A stretch of 64,000 nt of DNA from Gemmatimonadota bacterium (GCA_009841115.1 VXML01000037.1:40063-104062), one strand, 5' to 3'; counted from the first letter of the stretch, positions 51,273-60,769 are shown. Notes: a model not told the origin generated them from the sequence alone. Program-made: numbers and translations.

Positions 51273-52136
51273 ATGAGCGATAATCTGCGGCTGTTGTCCA
51301 TCGGCGCGCATCCGGCCGATATCTTTGACCAATCGGGCGGCACCATGGCCCATCACGTCGCCCGTGGCGACTGGGTCGGCTGCGTGGTACTCACGCACGG
51401 AGCGAGAGTCCACGACAAGGTGATCAGCGACGAGATGTTCCACCGGGCAGAAGTTCCACAAGCAGACCAACTAACGGCCCTAATGGCCGAGCGCGCCGAC
51501 GTCAAAGCCGACGAGGTGCGGCGGGCCTGTGCCCTGCTCGGCGTCGAGGAAATCCACTTTTTCGGAGCCGACGACGCGGTATTGCGAGTTACCGAGGAAG
51601 CCGTGCGCCGCCTAGCGCGGCTAATGCGTCAACTGCGGCCAGATGTGGTGCTGACTCACTTTCCCAAGGAGGGCGACGGGCTGACCAACGCCCATGCCGT
51701 CTGCGCTCAAATCGTCCTCCATGCGCTCGCGTTAGCCAATGGAGTAGATCCCGGCGACAGCCGTCCGCCGCATCGAGTCGCCCAAGTTTTCTATTTCGGC
51801 ACCGGGGCTGCGTCAATTCCGCGTAGTGTCTGGGATTCAGAGGGCGGCTACTACAACGACGTCTTTATCGACATTACTGACGTGGTCGCCAAGAAGCTAG
51901 CGGCGCTGGATTGCTTAGAAAGCCAAGGCTACGGCGGGGCGTATGCGCGCAAGCGGATCGAGACCAGCGACGGAGCCTTCGGCACAGCCGCCGGGTGCGC
52001 TTACGCCGAAGGCTTTATCAAAGCCAACGCCGAGACCCATTACTACCTGCCGCTGACCGAGCACGCTATAAAGAAAGCGCGGATGTCGGATCACGAGCAC
52101 ATCGCCGAGCAGTCGTTCAAGGTCCAGACCGATTGA
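51273..52136 (+). CDS. PIG-L/LmbE family deacetylase
   Basis: This 287-residue protein has the zinc-site GAHPADIFDQSGGTMAHHV, where the usual AHPDD is AHPAD, and LTHFPKEGDGLTNAH for the distal histidines. It hydrolyses an N-acetyl group from a small sugar conjugate. AAAGGAACCGAAC precedes the ATG at 51273. The upstream gene is on the same strand, 29 bases away. Confidence 0.88.
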   Translation: MSDNLRLLSIGAHPADIFDQSGGTMAHHVARGDWVGCVVLTHGARVHDKVISDEMFHRAEVPQADQLTALMAERADVKADEVRRACALLGVEEIHFFGADDAVLRVTEEAVRRLARLMRQLRPDVVLTHFPKEGDGLTNAHAVCAQIVLHALALANGVDPGDSRPPHRVAQVFYFGTGAASIPRSVWDSEGGYYNDVFIDITDVVAKKLAALDCLESQGYGGAYARKRIETSDGAFGTAAGCAYAEGFIKANAETHYYLPLTEHAIKKARMSDHEHIAEQSFKVQTD

Positions 52137-52139
52137 TCC

Positions 52140-53333
52140 TTACTGCATCCCGGCTAGCCGCTCCGCCAAGTCCTCTTGCGTCGTCCCAATGTCGAGGGAG
52201 CCAATATCTCGTCCGTCCAAGCTGTTGGCCAATCCGCTCAGATTGGCGGACGTCGTCGGCTTGGCCACTACGCCCACCTCATCGAGCAATTCGTGAATTT
52301 TGTCGGCGCGAATGCCGAACCCCAAGGCAGCTTGTGAGATGCGTGCAGGGGCACCGCCTATGCTGAGCACCACATTCTCAATACCCGCGTTGTTGATGGC
52401 TACCACTTGACCCGAATCGTCGAAAATGGGGCTGCCGCTGGTGCCGCCGGACAGGTCGAGGTTGTGCTGGACGACGTAGGAGTCGGACGCGGTGTACATT
52501 TCGCCTCGGAAGGGCGGGCGCAAGGCACTGATCGTGCCATTCTTAAAGGTGCCAATCGGGAAGAGACGAGACAGCTCGCCGCCCTGGAGTTCGCCGGGAA
52601 ATCCCAACGTCGCTATCGGAGCACCAACTCTCAAGCGATAAACCGCATTGTTCGTCGCCAAACGGGCGCGCCGCCCAATGAAGCCTTCGGAGATGTGCAG
52701 CGTACCTACATCGGGCGAACTCAGATCGTCGGGATTCCATTGCGGGTGCGACCAAGAAGTACCAATGAAGAAATAGTTTCCTTGGTACGAGAGATCGGTC
52801 GTCAGGTTTTGCACCACGATCCACGTCCCTTGTAGATCGGTTCCATACCTGTTGTTGAATGCCACTACTTGACCGTCCAATTCAACCAGTCCATCTATGA
52901 TGTGCCCATTGGTAACAAGCGTACCGCTTTCCACGGCAAAGCTGGTGCCGATGAATGTAATAGTCCAATCCTCTATGTTTCCGTTGTACACCCCGTGGAG
53001 CACGGCGTACACGGAGTACTGCAAAGAATGGACGATCCCGCTCCAATCCCCAATTTGACCTTCCAGCTCGTCCACGCGCTCTTCTAGATCCTCAAATTCC
53101 AACCGCGTAATATCCGTCTGGTTCAGCTTGGCGCGCACTGCGCCGATCTCTTCTGCATTGTCCGCCGTCACCGCGAGGGCCTCGAGCCGCGCCAACAGGC
53201 TCAGCCGGTCCTCCTCTTGAGCGGCTTCAACTTCGTCGAGACGCTGCTCTAATTCATCCACTCGCTCTGCGAGCGGATTATCCGCGCAGGCAAAAAAGAC
53301 CGCGCTTGGCAGAAAAAAGAAAAACAGACGCAT
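52140..53333 (-). CDS. Trypsin-like serine protease lipoprotein
   Basis: This 397-residue protein begins with a lipoprotein signal (LFFFFLPSAVFFAC), then a coiled-coil (ERVDELEQRLDEVEAAQEED, about residues 20-110). A protease domain follows with His144 in LVTNGHIIDG and Ser299 in LSGGTSGSPIF; the acidic residue is probably in SPDVGTLHIS. It lacks a PDZ domain, unlike DegP. I chose the ATG at 53333 after GAAAGGATTTCCC. It is convergent with the PIG-L gene and divergent from the ABC transporter. Confidence 0.88.
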   Translation of the reverse strand: MRLFFFFLPSAVFFACADNPLAERVDELEQRLDEVEAAQEEDRLSLLARLEALAVTADNAEEIGAVRAKLNQTDITRLEFEDLEERVDELEGQIGDWSGIVHSLQYSVYAVLHGVYNGNIEDWTITFIGTSFAVESGTLVTNGHIIDGLVELDGQVVAFNNRYGTDLQGTWIVVQNLTTDLSYQGNYFFIGTSWSHPQWNPDDLSSPDVGTLHISEGFIGRRARLATNNAVYRLRVGAPIATLGFPGELQGGELSRLFPIGTFKNGTISALRPPFRGEMYTASDSYVVQHNLDLSGGTSGSPIFDDSGQVVAINNAGIENVVLSIGGAPARISQAALGFGIRADKIHELLDEVGVVAKPTTSANLSGLANSLDGRDIGSLDIGTTQEDLAERLAGMQ

Positions 53334-53456
53334 GGGAAATCCTTTCAGGGTTGGCGCATTGCCTATAGATGCGTTTAAACGTAGTTTGATCAACCGCAGA
53401 AGCCGCGTAATGAAACCCAATCCTATATCTTGTGACAAGGTCATGTATCCCCCTCC

Positions 53457-54719
53457 ATGCCATTAGTCCTTTCGCTCCTCCTCGTCCTTTCGTCCTGTAG
53501 CCCTGAGCCGCGCCAAGACGCCACCGTCACCCTCGAGTTCTGGACCATTGCCCTCGGCGATGCATTTGCCGACTACATCTTGGGCATGATCGACGAGTAC
53601 GAGCAGGCGCATCCCGGCGTAAAGGTCAAATGGGTCGATGTCAGCGGCGGCGAAGTCGCCGAGAAGTTCCTCGCCGCCTTGGTCGGAGACGCGCCCCCAG
53701 ATTTAGCCAACATCTACGACCTGCCCCGCTTCCTGCAATACGACATCCTCGTCAACATGGACGAAGCGGTCTCCCCCGCCGAAAAGGCCAAACGGCTCGA
53801 AAACTTCTGGCGCGGCGTCGGCTACTTCCAAGGCAGCAACTACGCCATTCCCTGGTACGTCGGCGTCACCATGCTCTGGTACAACAAGGACCTCTTCGCC
53901 CAAGCCGGCCTCGACCCCGAGCGCCCGCCCGCCACCATCGACGAAATGCTCGCCATGGGCCGCCAAATCCGCGAGCGCACTGGCAAATACGGCGTTTCTT
54001 GGCGGCTGCATCCCTCGCTCATAGCTCCACCTTGGGCGCTCTTACGCCTAGACGGGTTTTGGCCGCTGTTCGTTCCCAACGCCCGCCGCACCCGCATCAA
54101 CCACCCCGAGGCCAAGGCCATCTTCCAGCAGTGGATTGATGCCTATCAGCAGGAGATCGTGCCACCCGAGGCCCTCGCGGCCTCCCACCGCGACGAGGTC
54201 AATTGGTTCATCGAGGGACGCGCGGCCATGCTGCCCTTTTCCGGCGGCTGGATCACCCGCTACTTCGACGACTCTTTTGCCAAAAAGGCGGTGCCTGCAC
54301 CCATGCCGCGCGGCCGCCTCGGCCAAGTGCCGGCCACCAGCCAAGTCTTGGTCGTACCCAAAGCCTCACCCCACGTAGAGCAAGCCGTTGACTTCGGTCT
54401 ATTCGTCACCAACGACGCCAACCAACTCGAATTCTGCCGCCGCGTCGCCATCTTGCCCTCTACTATCCAAGCGGCCGCCGACCCCTATTTCCGCCGCCCA
54501 CCCGCCACGCTGGCCGACGCCGCCAACCAGCTCTCCGCGGCCGACATCCCCCACTCCTTTGTCATGGCCCCGCCCGACGTCAAAGGCTGGAGCCGGATGG
54601 AGGACATCCTCCACGAGGAATTCGCTAAGGCACTGGCCGGCCAGCAGAGCGCGGACGCGGCCTTGAGCCGCATCGAATCCAAGTGGAACCACCTGTCGCG
54701 CTTTGTCAGTGTTCCGTGA
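53457..54719 (+). CDS. Sugar ABC transporter substrate-binding lipoprotein
   Basis: This 420-residue lipoprotein has a signal with lipobox LVLSSC and the extracellular binding fold: FWTIALGDAFADYILGMI, LWYNKDLFAQAGLDPERPP and INHPEAKAIFQQW. It belongs to the family that binds oligosaccharides or glycerol-phosphate. It is the first gene of an importer; the two permease genes follow. No ATPase gene is present, so a shared ATPase elsewhere is likely. Confidence 0.92.
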   Translation: MPLVLSLLLVLSSCSPEPRQDATVTLEFWTIALGDAFADYILGMIDEYEQAHPGVKVKWVDVSGGEVAEKFLAALVGDAPPDLANIYDLPRFLQYDILVNMDEAVSPAEKAKRLENFWRGVGYFQGSNYAIPWYVGVTMLWYNKDLFAQAGLDPERPPATIDEMLAMGRQIRERTGKYGVSWRLHPSLIAPPWALLRLDGFWPLFVPNARRTRINHPEAKAIFQQWIDAYQQEIVPPEALAASHRDEVNWFIEGRAAMLPFSGGWITRYFDDSFAKKAVPAPMPRGRLGQVPATSQVLVVPKASPHVEQAVDFGLFVTNDANQLEFCRRVAILPSTIQAAADPYFRRPPATLADAANQLSAADIPHSFVMAPPDVKGWSRMEDILHEEFAKALAGQQSADAALSRIESKWNHLSRFVSVP

Positions 54720-54768
54720 CCGGTGACCCGAGACCAGTTCTCCACAACTCCCCAAGTCGAATGGAATC

Positions 54769-54810
54769 TAACCACTAACCACTAACCACTGACCACTAAC
54801 CACTAACCAT
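54769..54810 (+). repeat. Heptamer (TAACCAC) tandem repeat at the permease start
   Basis: Six near-perfect heptamer units (one with TGACCAC, the last TAACCAT) fill the gap between the binding protein and the permease gene. The last unit supplies the ATG at 54809. No Shine-Dalgarno is present. Because seven is not a multiple of three, copy-number change would alter the leader rather than the protein. Confidence 0.95.
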
Positions 54811-55729
54811 GTACGGACGCTACGCACCTTACTTTTTCGTCGCCCCCGGGCTGTTGCTCCTAGTCGTGTTCTTCGCCTATCCCTTGCTCGACACGCTCTA
54901 TCTCAGCCTGCATCGCTACAACATCTTCTCGCCGGCCACCTTCGTCGGCCTCGACAATTTTCGCCGTGCTTGGGGCGACGAGCTGTTCTGGCGGGTCTTG
55001 GCCAACACTCTACTCTACGCGATCATCGTCGTGCCCGCGCTCGTCGTGCTCTCGTTTTTCATGGCGCTCCTGCTCGACAACTCCCTGCGGCTGATCAAGG
55101 TGTTCCGCACCCTGTACTACATTCCGGTCGTCACTTCCATCGTCGTCGCTGGCATCGTCTGGAAGTGGCTGTACAACGCCGACGGCCTGATCAACGCCTT
55201 CCTCAAGGGGCTGGGCGTCAGCGGCCCGTCGTGGCTGGCCGATGTGCGCGGCGTCCCCGAGGCGTTCTTGGGCCTGTTGGGCGTGGAAACCCAAGCCGCG
55301 TGGTTGACCGAGCCAGCGATTGCCCTGTTTGCCGTGGCCATGGTCACCGTGTGGAAGGCCGCGCCGTACTACATGATCATCTATCTGGCTGGCTTGCAGG
55401 GCATTCCAGCCCAGCTCAAAGAAGCCGCCCGCGTCGATGGTGCCGGTTGGTGGCAGGTTGTGCGCCACGTTATCATCCCGACGATCCAACCCTACACGCT
55501 CGTAGTCTCCATCATCGCCACTATCGCCGCCTTGCGCACCTTTGGCGAGGTGTACGTGATGACTGGCGGCGGCCCCTTTCATCGCACCAACCTATTGGCC
55601 TATTACATCTACACGCTCGGGTTCAAATACCTCGAAGTAGGGTACGCCGCAGCCGTCTCGCTCTGTTTGCTGGTCGTCATACTGATCTTTGCCCTGCTCA
55701 ACTTTCGCATTGCCGGCCGAGGAGACTAA
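54809..55729 (+). CDS. ABC sugar transporter permease (MalF type)
   Basis: This 306-residue protein has six membrane helices and the EAA loop EAARVDGAGWWQVVRHVII (about residues 207-225), which contacts the ATPase. It forms the channel with the following gene, whose ATG begins 1 base after this stop. The start codon lies in the heptamer repeat. Confidence 0.93.
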   Translation: MYGRYAPYFFVAPGLLLLVVFFAYPLLDTLYLSLHRYNIFSPATFVGLDNFRRAWGDELFWRVLANTLLYAIIVVPALVVLSFFMALLLDNSLRLIKVFRTLYYIPVVTSIVVAGIVWKWLYNADGLINAFLKGLGVSGPSWLADVRGVPEAFLGLLGVETQAAWLTEPAIALFAVAMVTVWKAAPYYMIIYLAGLQGIPAQLKEAARVDGAGWWQVVRHVIIPTIQPYTLVVSIIATIAALRTFGEVYVMTGGGPFHRTNLLAYYIYTLGFKYLEVGYAAAVSLCLLVVILIFALLNFRIAGRGD

Positions 55730-55730
55730 G

Positions 55731-56546
55731 ATGGTCAAGCGCATTCTGCTCTACGCAATCCTGTGCGCAGTCGGCGCAGTCCTACTGGCCCCCTTCGCCT
55801 GGCTGCTATCCACCGCGCTCAAAGCCGAGTCGGCCGATCTGTTCGCCCATCCGCCGCAGTGGATTCCCGATCCCATCGTCTGGGGCAACTTCGTCAAGGC
55901 GTGGAACATCCTCCCGTTTATGCGCTACCTCTTCAATACTTTCTACATTGCCATCGCCACGGTCCTACTCAACTTGACGTGTTGCTCGCTAGCCGGCTAC
56001 GCCCTCGCCCGCATGAATTTCCGTGGACGCCAAGCCATTTTCTACTGCATACTGGCCACGACCATGGTGCCGTTCCAAGTCCTCCTAATCCCGCTCTTCA
56101 TCGTCACCTTGAAGCTCGGCCTCGTGGATTCGTACGCCGGCGTCATCCTGCCAGTGGCGGTCAACGCCTTTGGCATCTTCCTCCTGCGCCAAGCCTTCAC
56201 CACCATTCCCACCGACTTAGAAGACGCCGCCCGCATCGACGGCTGCGGCCCGTGGACCATCTATGCGCGCATTATGATGCCCCTAGTCAAACCAGCCCTC
56301 GCCGCGCAGGCGGCGTTCACGTTCGTGGCCCAGTGGAACGACTTCCTGTGGCCGCTCGTGGTGCTCAAAAGTCGCGAGCTGTACACCCTGCAATTGGGGT
56401 TGGCTAGTCTCCAAGGCGTCTTTGGGGTCAACTGGCGCTACATTTCGGCGGCCTCGATCATCGCCTTGGTGCCGACGGTGCTGTTCTTCCTCTTCACCCA
56501 GCGATTTTTCACACAGGGGCTGACGGCTGGTGCCGTGAAGGAATAG
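55731..56546 (+). CDS. ABC sugar transporter permease (MalG type)
   Basis: This 271-residue protein has six membrane helices and the EAA loop DAARIDGCGPWTIYARIMM. It pairs with the MalF-type protein. I chose the ATG at 55731 (GCCGAGGAGACTAAG just upstream) rather than an earlier one inside the previous gene. Confidence 0.93.
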   Translation: MVKRILLYAILCAVGAVLLAPFAWLLSTALKAESADLFAHPPQWIPDPIVWGNFVKAWNILPFMRYLFNTFYIAIATVLLNLTCCSLAGYALARMNFRGRQAIFYCILATTMVPFQVLLIPLFIVTLKLGLVDSYAGVILPVAVNAFGIFLLRQAFTTIPTDLEDAARIDGCGPWTIYARIMMPLVKPALAAQAAFTFVAQWNDFLWPLVVLKSRELYTLQLGLASLQGVFGVNWRYISAASIIALVPTVLFFLFTQRFFTQGLTAGAVKE

Positions 56547-56680
56547 CGGTGCTGTTGAAGCCTACTGGCCTGAAGAACGGATTGCAAGAATCGGGCTTAT
56601 AGGGGAAATTGTGGGAATGCTGGAGGCATTGAGGAACGGTGCGCCAGAAGCAATTTCCCTAGTCCACCGGAGGAAGGCTG

Positions 56681-57949
56681 ATGATTAAGTCGATCCGTCT
56701 TGTAAATTTCAAGAACTTCGCCGACGAGACCCTGCGCGTCGGCCCGTTCACGGTAATCGTGGGCGCGAATGCCAGCGGCAAGAGCAATATCCGCGACGCC
56801 TTCCGCTTTCTGCACGGCATTGGTCGCGGCTATACGCTAGCGGAGATCATCGGCGGCAAATACGGGGCGGACTGGAAACCAATTCGTGGTGCGGCGAATG
56901 AGATCGTCCGGTTCGGGCAGACTGCGTTTTCTATTGAGGTCCGTATGAGATTAGAAGATACAGACGTATGTTACCTAATCGAGGTTAGCAACGACAAAGA
57001 AAGACCCAATGAATTCCGGATTACCAATGAAGAACTTATGGGGCCCTCCTTCGTCGTTAAGCGTAATCCCGACCGAGGCGATTCCGTCCAAACACAATCC
57101 GACGCCTTCCCCCTGCTTCTCAACATGTTTTTGGCCATTAAAGAGGAAGACCCCAAAATCCAGATCAAGTTTGAATCGGCGCTCGAGAAAATGGGGGAGT
57201 TTATATCAATGACTCGCCCCTTTAAAAAACGCCTTGAACCGTACATCCAACAGATAATCGACATCTTTGCCAACATGCGCTTTTTGGAACTGTCGCCGGA
57301 CCAGATGCGAGAACCGGCCTTTCCCGGCGCGACTGTCTTGGGTGACTCCGGCGAAAATTTGCCGGTAGTGCTGGAGAACATCTGCTCCGACCCCAAGCGC
57401 AAAGAGATTGTCGCCGATTGGTTAAGCGAACTCACACCTATGGATGTGGCCGACTTCAAGTTCCCGCGTGATCCTAGTGGTCGGGTCCATCTCACGCTAT
57501 GCGAGGCAAACGGCAGAAAGGTATCGGCTTATAGCGCATCGGACGGCACGCTGCGTTTTCTCGCCATGCTGTCTGTACTGCTCGGCGAAAATCCCAAGGG
57601 CCTGTATTTCTTCGAGGAGATCGATACCGGCATTCACCCGGCACGGCAATGGCTCTTGCTCGAACTGATCGAAAAGCAGGCCGCTAAGAACAACATTCAA
57701 ATAATGACCACCACTCATGCGTCGGACCTATTGACCTTTGTCAACGACAGCACGTTCGAGAGTATGTCTGTTGTCTGTCGGCGGGAAGACTCACACGACG
57801 CCATCATCCGCCCGGTTGCCGGACTGCCCGACGCCAAGAAATTGCGCAAATCTGGGAGAGGATTGGGAGGGCTGCTTACCGCAGGCTGGATGGAAACCGC
57901 ACTTGCCTTCACCGAAAACCACGACGAAGCGGAGGGGGATGGAGGATGA
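56681..57949 (+). CDS. AAA ATPase of the AAA_21/OLD-like group, defence-type pair (1)
   Basis: This 422-residue ATPase has Walker A GANASGKSN (residues 28-36), Walker B LYFFEEIDTG (about 307-316) and a switch region MTTTHASDLL. The middle part (about 60-280) is the variable region that these proteins use for target or partner contacts. CGGAGGAAGGCTG precedes the ATG. It overlaps the next gene (ATGA), so the two are made together. The pairing with a TOPRIM-like protein is that of AbiL-like, RloA/RloB-like systems. Confidence 0.9.
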   Translation: MIKSIRLVNFKNFADETLRVGPFTVIVGANASGKSNIRDAFRFLHGIGRGYTLAEIIGGKYGADWKPIRGAANEIVRFGQTAFSIEVRMRLEDTDVCYLIEVSNDKERPNEFRITNEELMGPSFVVKRNPDRGDSVQTQSDAFPLLLNMFLAIKEEDPKIQIKFESALEKMGEFISMTRPFKKRLEPYIQQIIDIFANMRFLELSPDQMREPAFPGATVLGDSGENLPVVLENICSDPKRKEIVADWLSELTPMDVADFKFPRDPSGRVHLTLCEANGRKVSAYSASDGTLRFLAMLSVLLGENPKGLYFFEEIDTGIHPARQWLLLELIEKQAAKNNIQIMTTTHASDLLTFVNDSTFESMSVVCRREDSHDAIIRPVAGLPDAKKLRKSGRGLGGLLTAGWMETALAFTENHDEAEGDGG

Positions 57950-58518
57950 ATGTTCTCATCATTCCCGAAGATTTCCGCAACGATCAGTACATTCTAAAAC
58001 CCCTTTTCTCGCGGCTTTTTCAATCCATTGTTAAGCGGCGTGTACATGTTGACGTTTGCCGTGATCCGCTGCTTGGCGGCGTCGGAGAGGCACTGAAATC
58101 AGAGCGCATTGCAGAGGTCATCGGACAACACGGAGGCATGACGGATATCTTCATCCTATGCATAGACCGGGACGGCAAGGAAGGGCGACGTCAAAGACTC
58201 GACCAAATCGAAGCGGAGTTTGGGGATGTTCGGGTATTCTTGGCCGAGAACGCTTGGGAAGAGATTGAAACCTGGATCCTCGCGGGATTGGACTTGCCCG
58301 CAGATTGGAATTGGAAGACCGTCCGAGCCGAAATACAAGTCAAGGAAATTTTCTTCGGGCCGCTCGCCTCCCAGCGCGGACTATCAGACGCGCTAGACGG
58401 TGGTCGAAAGCCTCTAGGAGAAGAGGCGTCCCGTCGAATTGATGCGATTCGGCAGAAATGTCCCGAGGACTTTGACGCCCTTGCCCAGCGTCTCGAAGCC
58501 GCGATACAAAACACCTGA
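57946..58518 (+). CDS. TOPRIM-like (DUF4276-related) effector protein, defence-type pair (1)
   Basis: This 190-residue protein has FILCIDRDGKEG (Asp74, Asp76), an acidic E8 near the start (VLIIPED) and NAWEEIETWILAGLDLP, similar to the WEE/HEFEAWLLA region of DUF4276 proteins. It probably has a TOPRIM nuclease-like fold. It overlaps the AAA ATPase gene by 4 bases. Family assignment is from motifs only. Confidence 0.7.
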   Translation: MNVLIIPEDFRNDQYILKPLFSRLFQSIVKRRVHVDVCRDPLLGGVGEALKSERIAEVIGQHGGMTDIFILCIDRDGKEGRRQRLDQIEAEFGDVRVFLAENAWEEIETWILAGLDLPADWNWKTVRAEIQVKEIFFGPLASQRGLSDALDGGRKPLGEEASRRIDAIRQKCPEDFDALAQRLEAAIQNT

Positions 58519-58569
58519 ACGAGGTTTGACAGGACAACGAAGCCTTCCTATAAACCCTAGCACGAGGCC

Positions 58570-58779
58570 GTGCAACTGCGCGACGACCTAAAGACTGGCG
58601 AACTGTCGCTGGCCGTATTCGCCGCCGACCTGTACGACTTGATCATGCAGAAAGGCCAGCGGCCAGTGTACAAGCATCCCGCCGAATTCTTCGCTCTCAT
58701 CTATCCCACCTGCAATCTGCGGGAACTGGTCAAAGACGTAGCCCTGCACTTGGCTGGCAAAAGCGACAGGGAATTGTGA
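58570..58779 (+). pseudogene. N-terminal relic of a DUF499 anti-phage protein
   Basis: This 69-residue frame from a GTG reads LRDDLKTGELSLAVFAADLY and ends after LRELVKDVALHLAGKSDREL, matching the start of DUF499 ATP-binding proteins. The P-loop and the rest of the ~1000-residue protein are missing. The frame stops at the junction with the zeta-like fragment, so a deletion joined two genes at about 58767-58776. Confidence 0.7.
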
Positions 58780-59132
58780 TACAGGCTGCGAAACTGATGC
58801 TAAACGAGATTCACGAGCACGTGAGAAAAGGAGACAGTTTCGCCTTCGAGACGACCTTGAGCGGGCGTGGTTATGCCCGTTGGATCCCTCGCTGGCAGAA
58901 ACAGGGTTACCGGGTGAAGCTGTTCTTCCTACGGTTGCCAACCCCTGAAGTGGCAATCGCCCGAGTCAAGAAGCGGGTGACAGAAGGAGGGCATGACGTG
59001 CCGGAGTCTGTGATTCGTCGTCGATTTCTAGCAGGCTGGCGCAATTTTGAGTCAATCTATCGAGAGCTTGTAGATGAATGGGCTATTTTCGATAATTCGG
59101 GTAGTACCCCCGTATTATTGGCTGAGAGGTAA
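58776..59132 (+). pseudogene. Zeta-toxin-like kinase fragment lacking the P-loop
   Basis: The 118 residues match the C-terminal two thirds of zeta-type kinases: MLNEIHEHVRKGDSFAFETT, VAIARVKKRVTEGGHDVPES and DEWAIFDNSG. The N-terminal ATP-binding P-loop (about 60 residues) is absent. The GTG at 58776 is probably not a natural start. An intact small partner gene follows. Confidence 0.75.
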
Positions 59133-59138
59133 ATCGAG

Positions 59139-59345
59139 ATGAGTTCGCAGAATCAAAAATCGACCAAGAAACCACGTGACCCAGATCTTGTTGGTGCTGA
59201 GATTGCCCTGCGTAGGGCCGCTGAACGCGTACGTCAACGAGCCGCAGAAACCGGCAGTACGGTGGTTGTGGTTAGGGACGGTAAAGTGGTCTGGGAAAAG
59301 GTCAATGGAATATCCTGTGATGAGATTGAAGATGGTCACAAGTAG
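59139..59345 (+). CDS. Small partner protein of the zeta-like kinase
   Basis: This 68-residue protein has a helical N-terminal half (LVGAEIALRRAAERVRQRAA) and the end TVVVVRDGKVVWEKVNG. Such proteins regularly follow zeta-like kinases and may be the antitoxin. It starts 6 bases after the kinase fragment's stop. With the kinase broken, its function here is uncertain. Confidence 0.6.
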   Translation: MSSQNQKSTKKPRDPDLVGAEIALRRAAERVRQRAAETGSTVVVVRDGKVVWEKVNGISCDEIEDGHK

Positions 59346-59438
59346 CTGGACCGCTACCCGGGATAACGGCTACGTTGAATCGCGACTGCCAAATACTGCA
59401 CCCGACGGACTAAAGATCGTTGCAACGGAGGCTTCAAC

Positions 59439-60749
59439 ATGCTGAAACGCATACATATCCGAGGATATAAGTCTCTTGAAGACGTCGAAGTATCTCTATC
59501 CCAGCTTGTGGTTCTGTTCGGACCAAACGCCGCTGGTAAGAGCAATTTGCTCGATGCTTTACAACTGCTGTCGAAGCTGGGGACGAGCCGGACGGTCAAA
59601 GAGGCATTTGATCCACCTTATCGCGGCAAGCCACTCGAATCCTTTACCATCGGACAAAAAGGCATCAAGGGCCTACTCGAACAGGAGAGGCTATCGTTTT
59701 CGATTGAAGCTGACCTAAACTTGTCGGACGCGGTCGTCGAGACCGTCAATCGCCAAATACTAGAAATGCGTCGTCCACACGGCGAAGTCGAATCTAAAGA
59801 GAAAAGCAAGATCCCCGCCCGCGTCCGCGAACGCGATCTCCGCTACCGCATCGAAGTTGAGATGCTGCCTAGATCGGGCGTCCTGCGCGTGGCTGATGAA
59901 TACTTAGCTGCCCTGAACAGCAAGGGAGAACCTACTGGTAAACGCAAGCCTTTTCTCGAACGTCAAGGAGCGAGAATTCACTTGCGGCACGAAGGACAGG
60001 CGCATCCCACCTACTACGACCGTTACCTAGATCACAGCATCCTCTCCATGCCGCATTATCCACCGCACTATCCGCACCTGGCGGCGGCGCAGCACGAACT
60101 GGAGAGCTGGTTTTTTTTCTACTTTGAGCCGCGTGAACGCATGCGTGCCGCCAATCCAGTAAAGGAAGTGCGCCACATCGGCTTGATGGGCGAAGAACTC
60201 GCTGCCTTCCTCAACACCATGAAGGCAACCGATGAAAAACAATTCAGGGGAGTTGAGAAGGCGTTACATGCGCTGATGCCGAATATTGACGGCATTGAGG
60301 TGGAGGTGAGCGATCTCGGCGAAGTTGAACTGCGCCTCAAGGAAGGCGGCGTTGCGATACCGGCTCGCGTGCTCTCCGAAGGCACGTTGCGGATGCTCGG
60401 ACTTCTGGCCCTGACCGGCGTTGACGACGCCCCGGCACTAGTCGGGTTCGAGGAACCAGAAAACGGTGTTCATCCGCGCCGAATCCAGTTGATCGCGGAA
60501 TTGCTGAAAACACAGGAAACCCTGAACCAGACCCAGCATATCATTACTACGCACTCGCCTATCTTGCCCGATCTGATAGCGGACATTTCCCTGTTTGTGA
60601 CGAACCGGATTGACCGCAAGACACGAATCGAGCCGTTTTCTACTTGGGGACCATTGGGACGGCGCAGTGATATAGATCAGGCACTCTCGGAGCGGCAGGA
60701 GGTGCTTCCCGTATCCAAGCGCATTATGAGGGGGGACTTCGATGCGTGA
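59439..60749 (+). CDS. AAA ATPase of the AAA_21 group (2)
   Basis: This 436-residue ATPase has Walker A FGPNAAGKSN (residues 27-36), Walker B ALVGFEEPENG (about 333-343) and HIITTHSPILPDL. It resembles the ATPase at 56681-57949 in layout, but the sequences differ in the middle. A start ATG at 60743 overlaps its stop, where a partner protein would be expected, but only a short relic follows. Confidence 0.88.
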   Translation: MLKRIHIRGYKSLEDVEVSLSQLVVLFGPNAAGKSNLLDALQLLSKLGTSRTVKEAFDPPYRGKPLESFTIGQKGIKGLLEQERLSFSIEADLNLSDAVVETVNRQILEMRRPHGEVESKEKSKIPARVRERDLRYRIEVEMLPRSGVLRVADEYLAALNSKGEPTGKRKPFLERQGARIHLRHEGQAHPTYYDRYLDHSILSMPHYPPHYPHLAAAQHELESWFFFYFEPRERMRAANPVKEVRHIGLMGEELAAFLNTMKATDEKQFRGVEKALHALMPNIDGIEVEVSDLGEVELRLKEGGVAIPARVLSEGTLRMLGLLALTGVDDAPALVGFEEPENGVHPRRIQLIAELLKTQETLNQTQHIITTHSPILPDLIADISLFVTNRIDRKTRIEPFSTWGPLGRRSDIDQALSERQEVLPVSKRIMRGDFDA

Positions 60750-60769
60750 GAGTTTCAGGGTTGGCAATC

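Noticed and set aside
54769..54810. Possible CRISPR array
   Set aside because: Units of 7 bases without spacers are a microsatellite, not a CRISPR.
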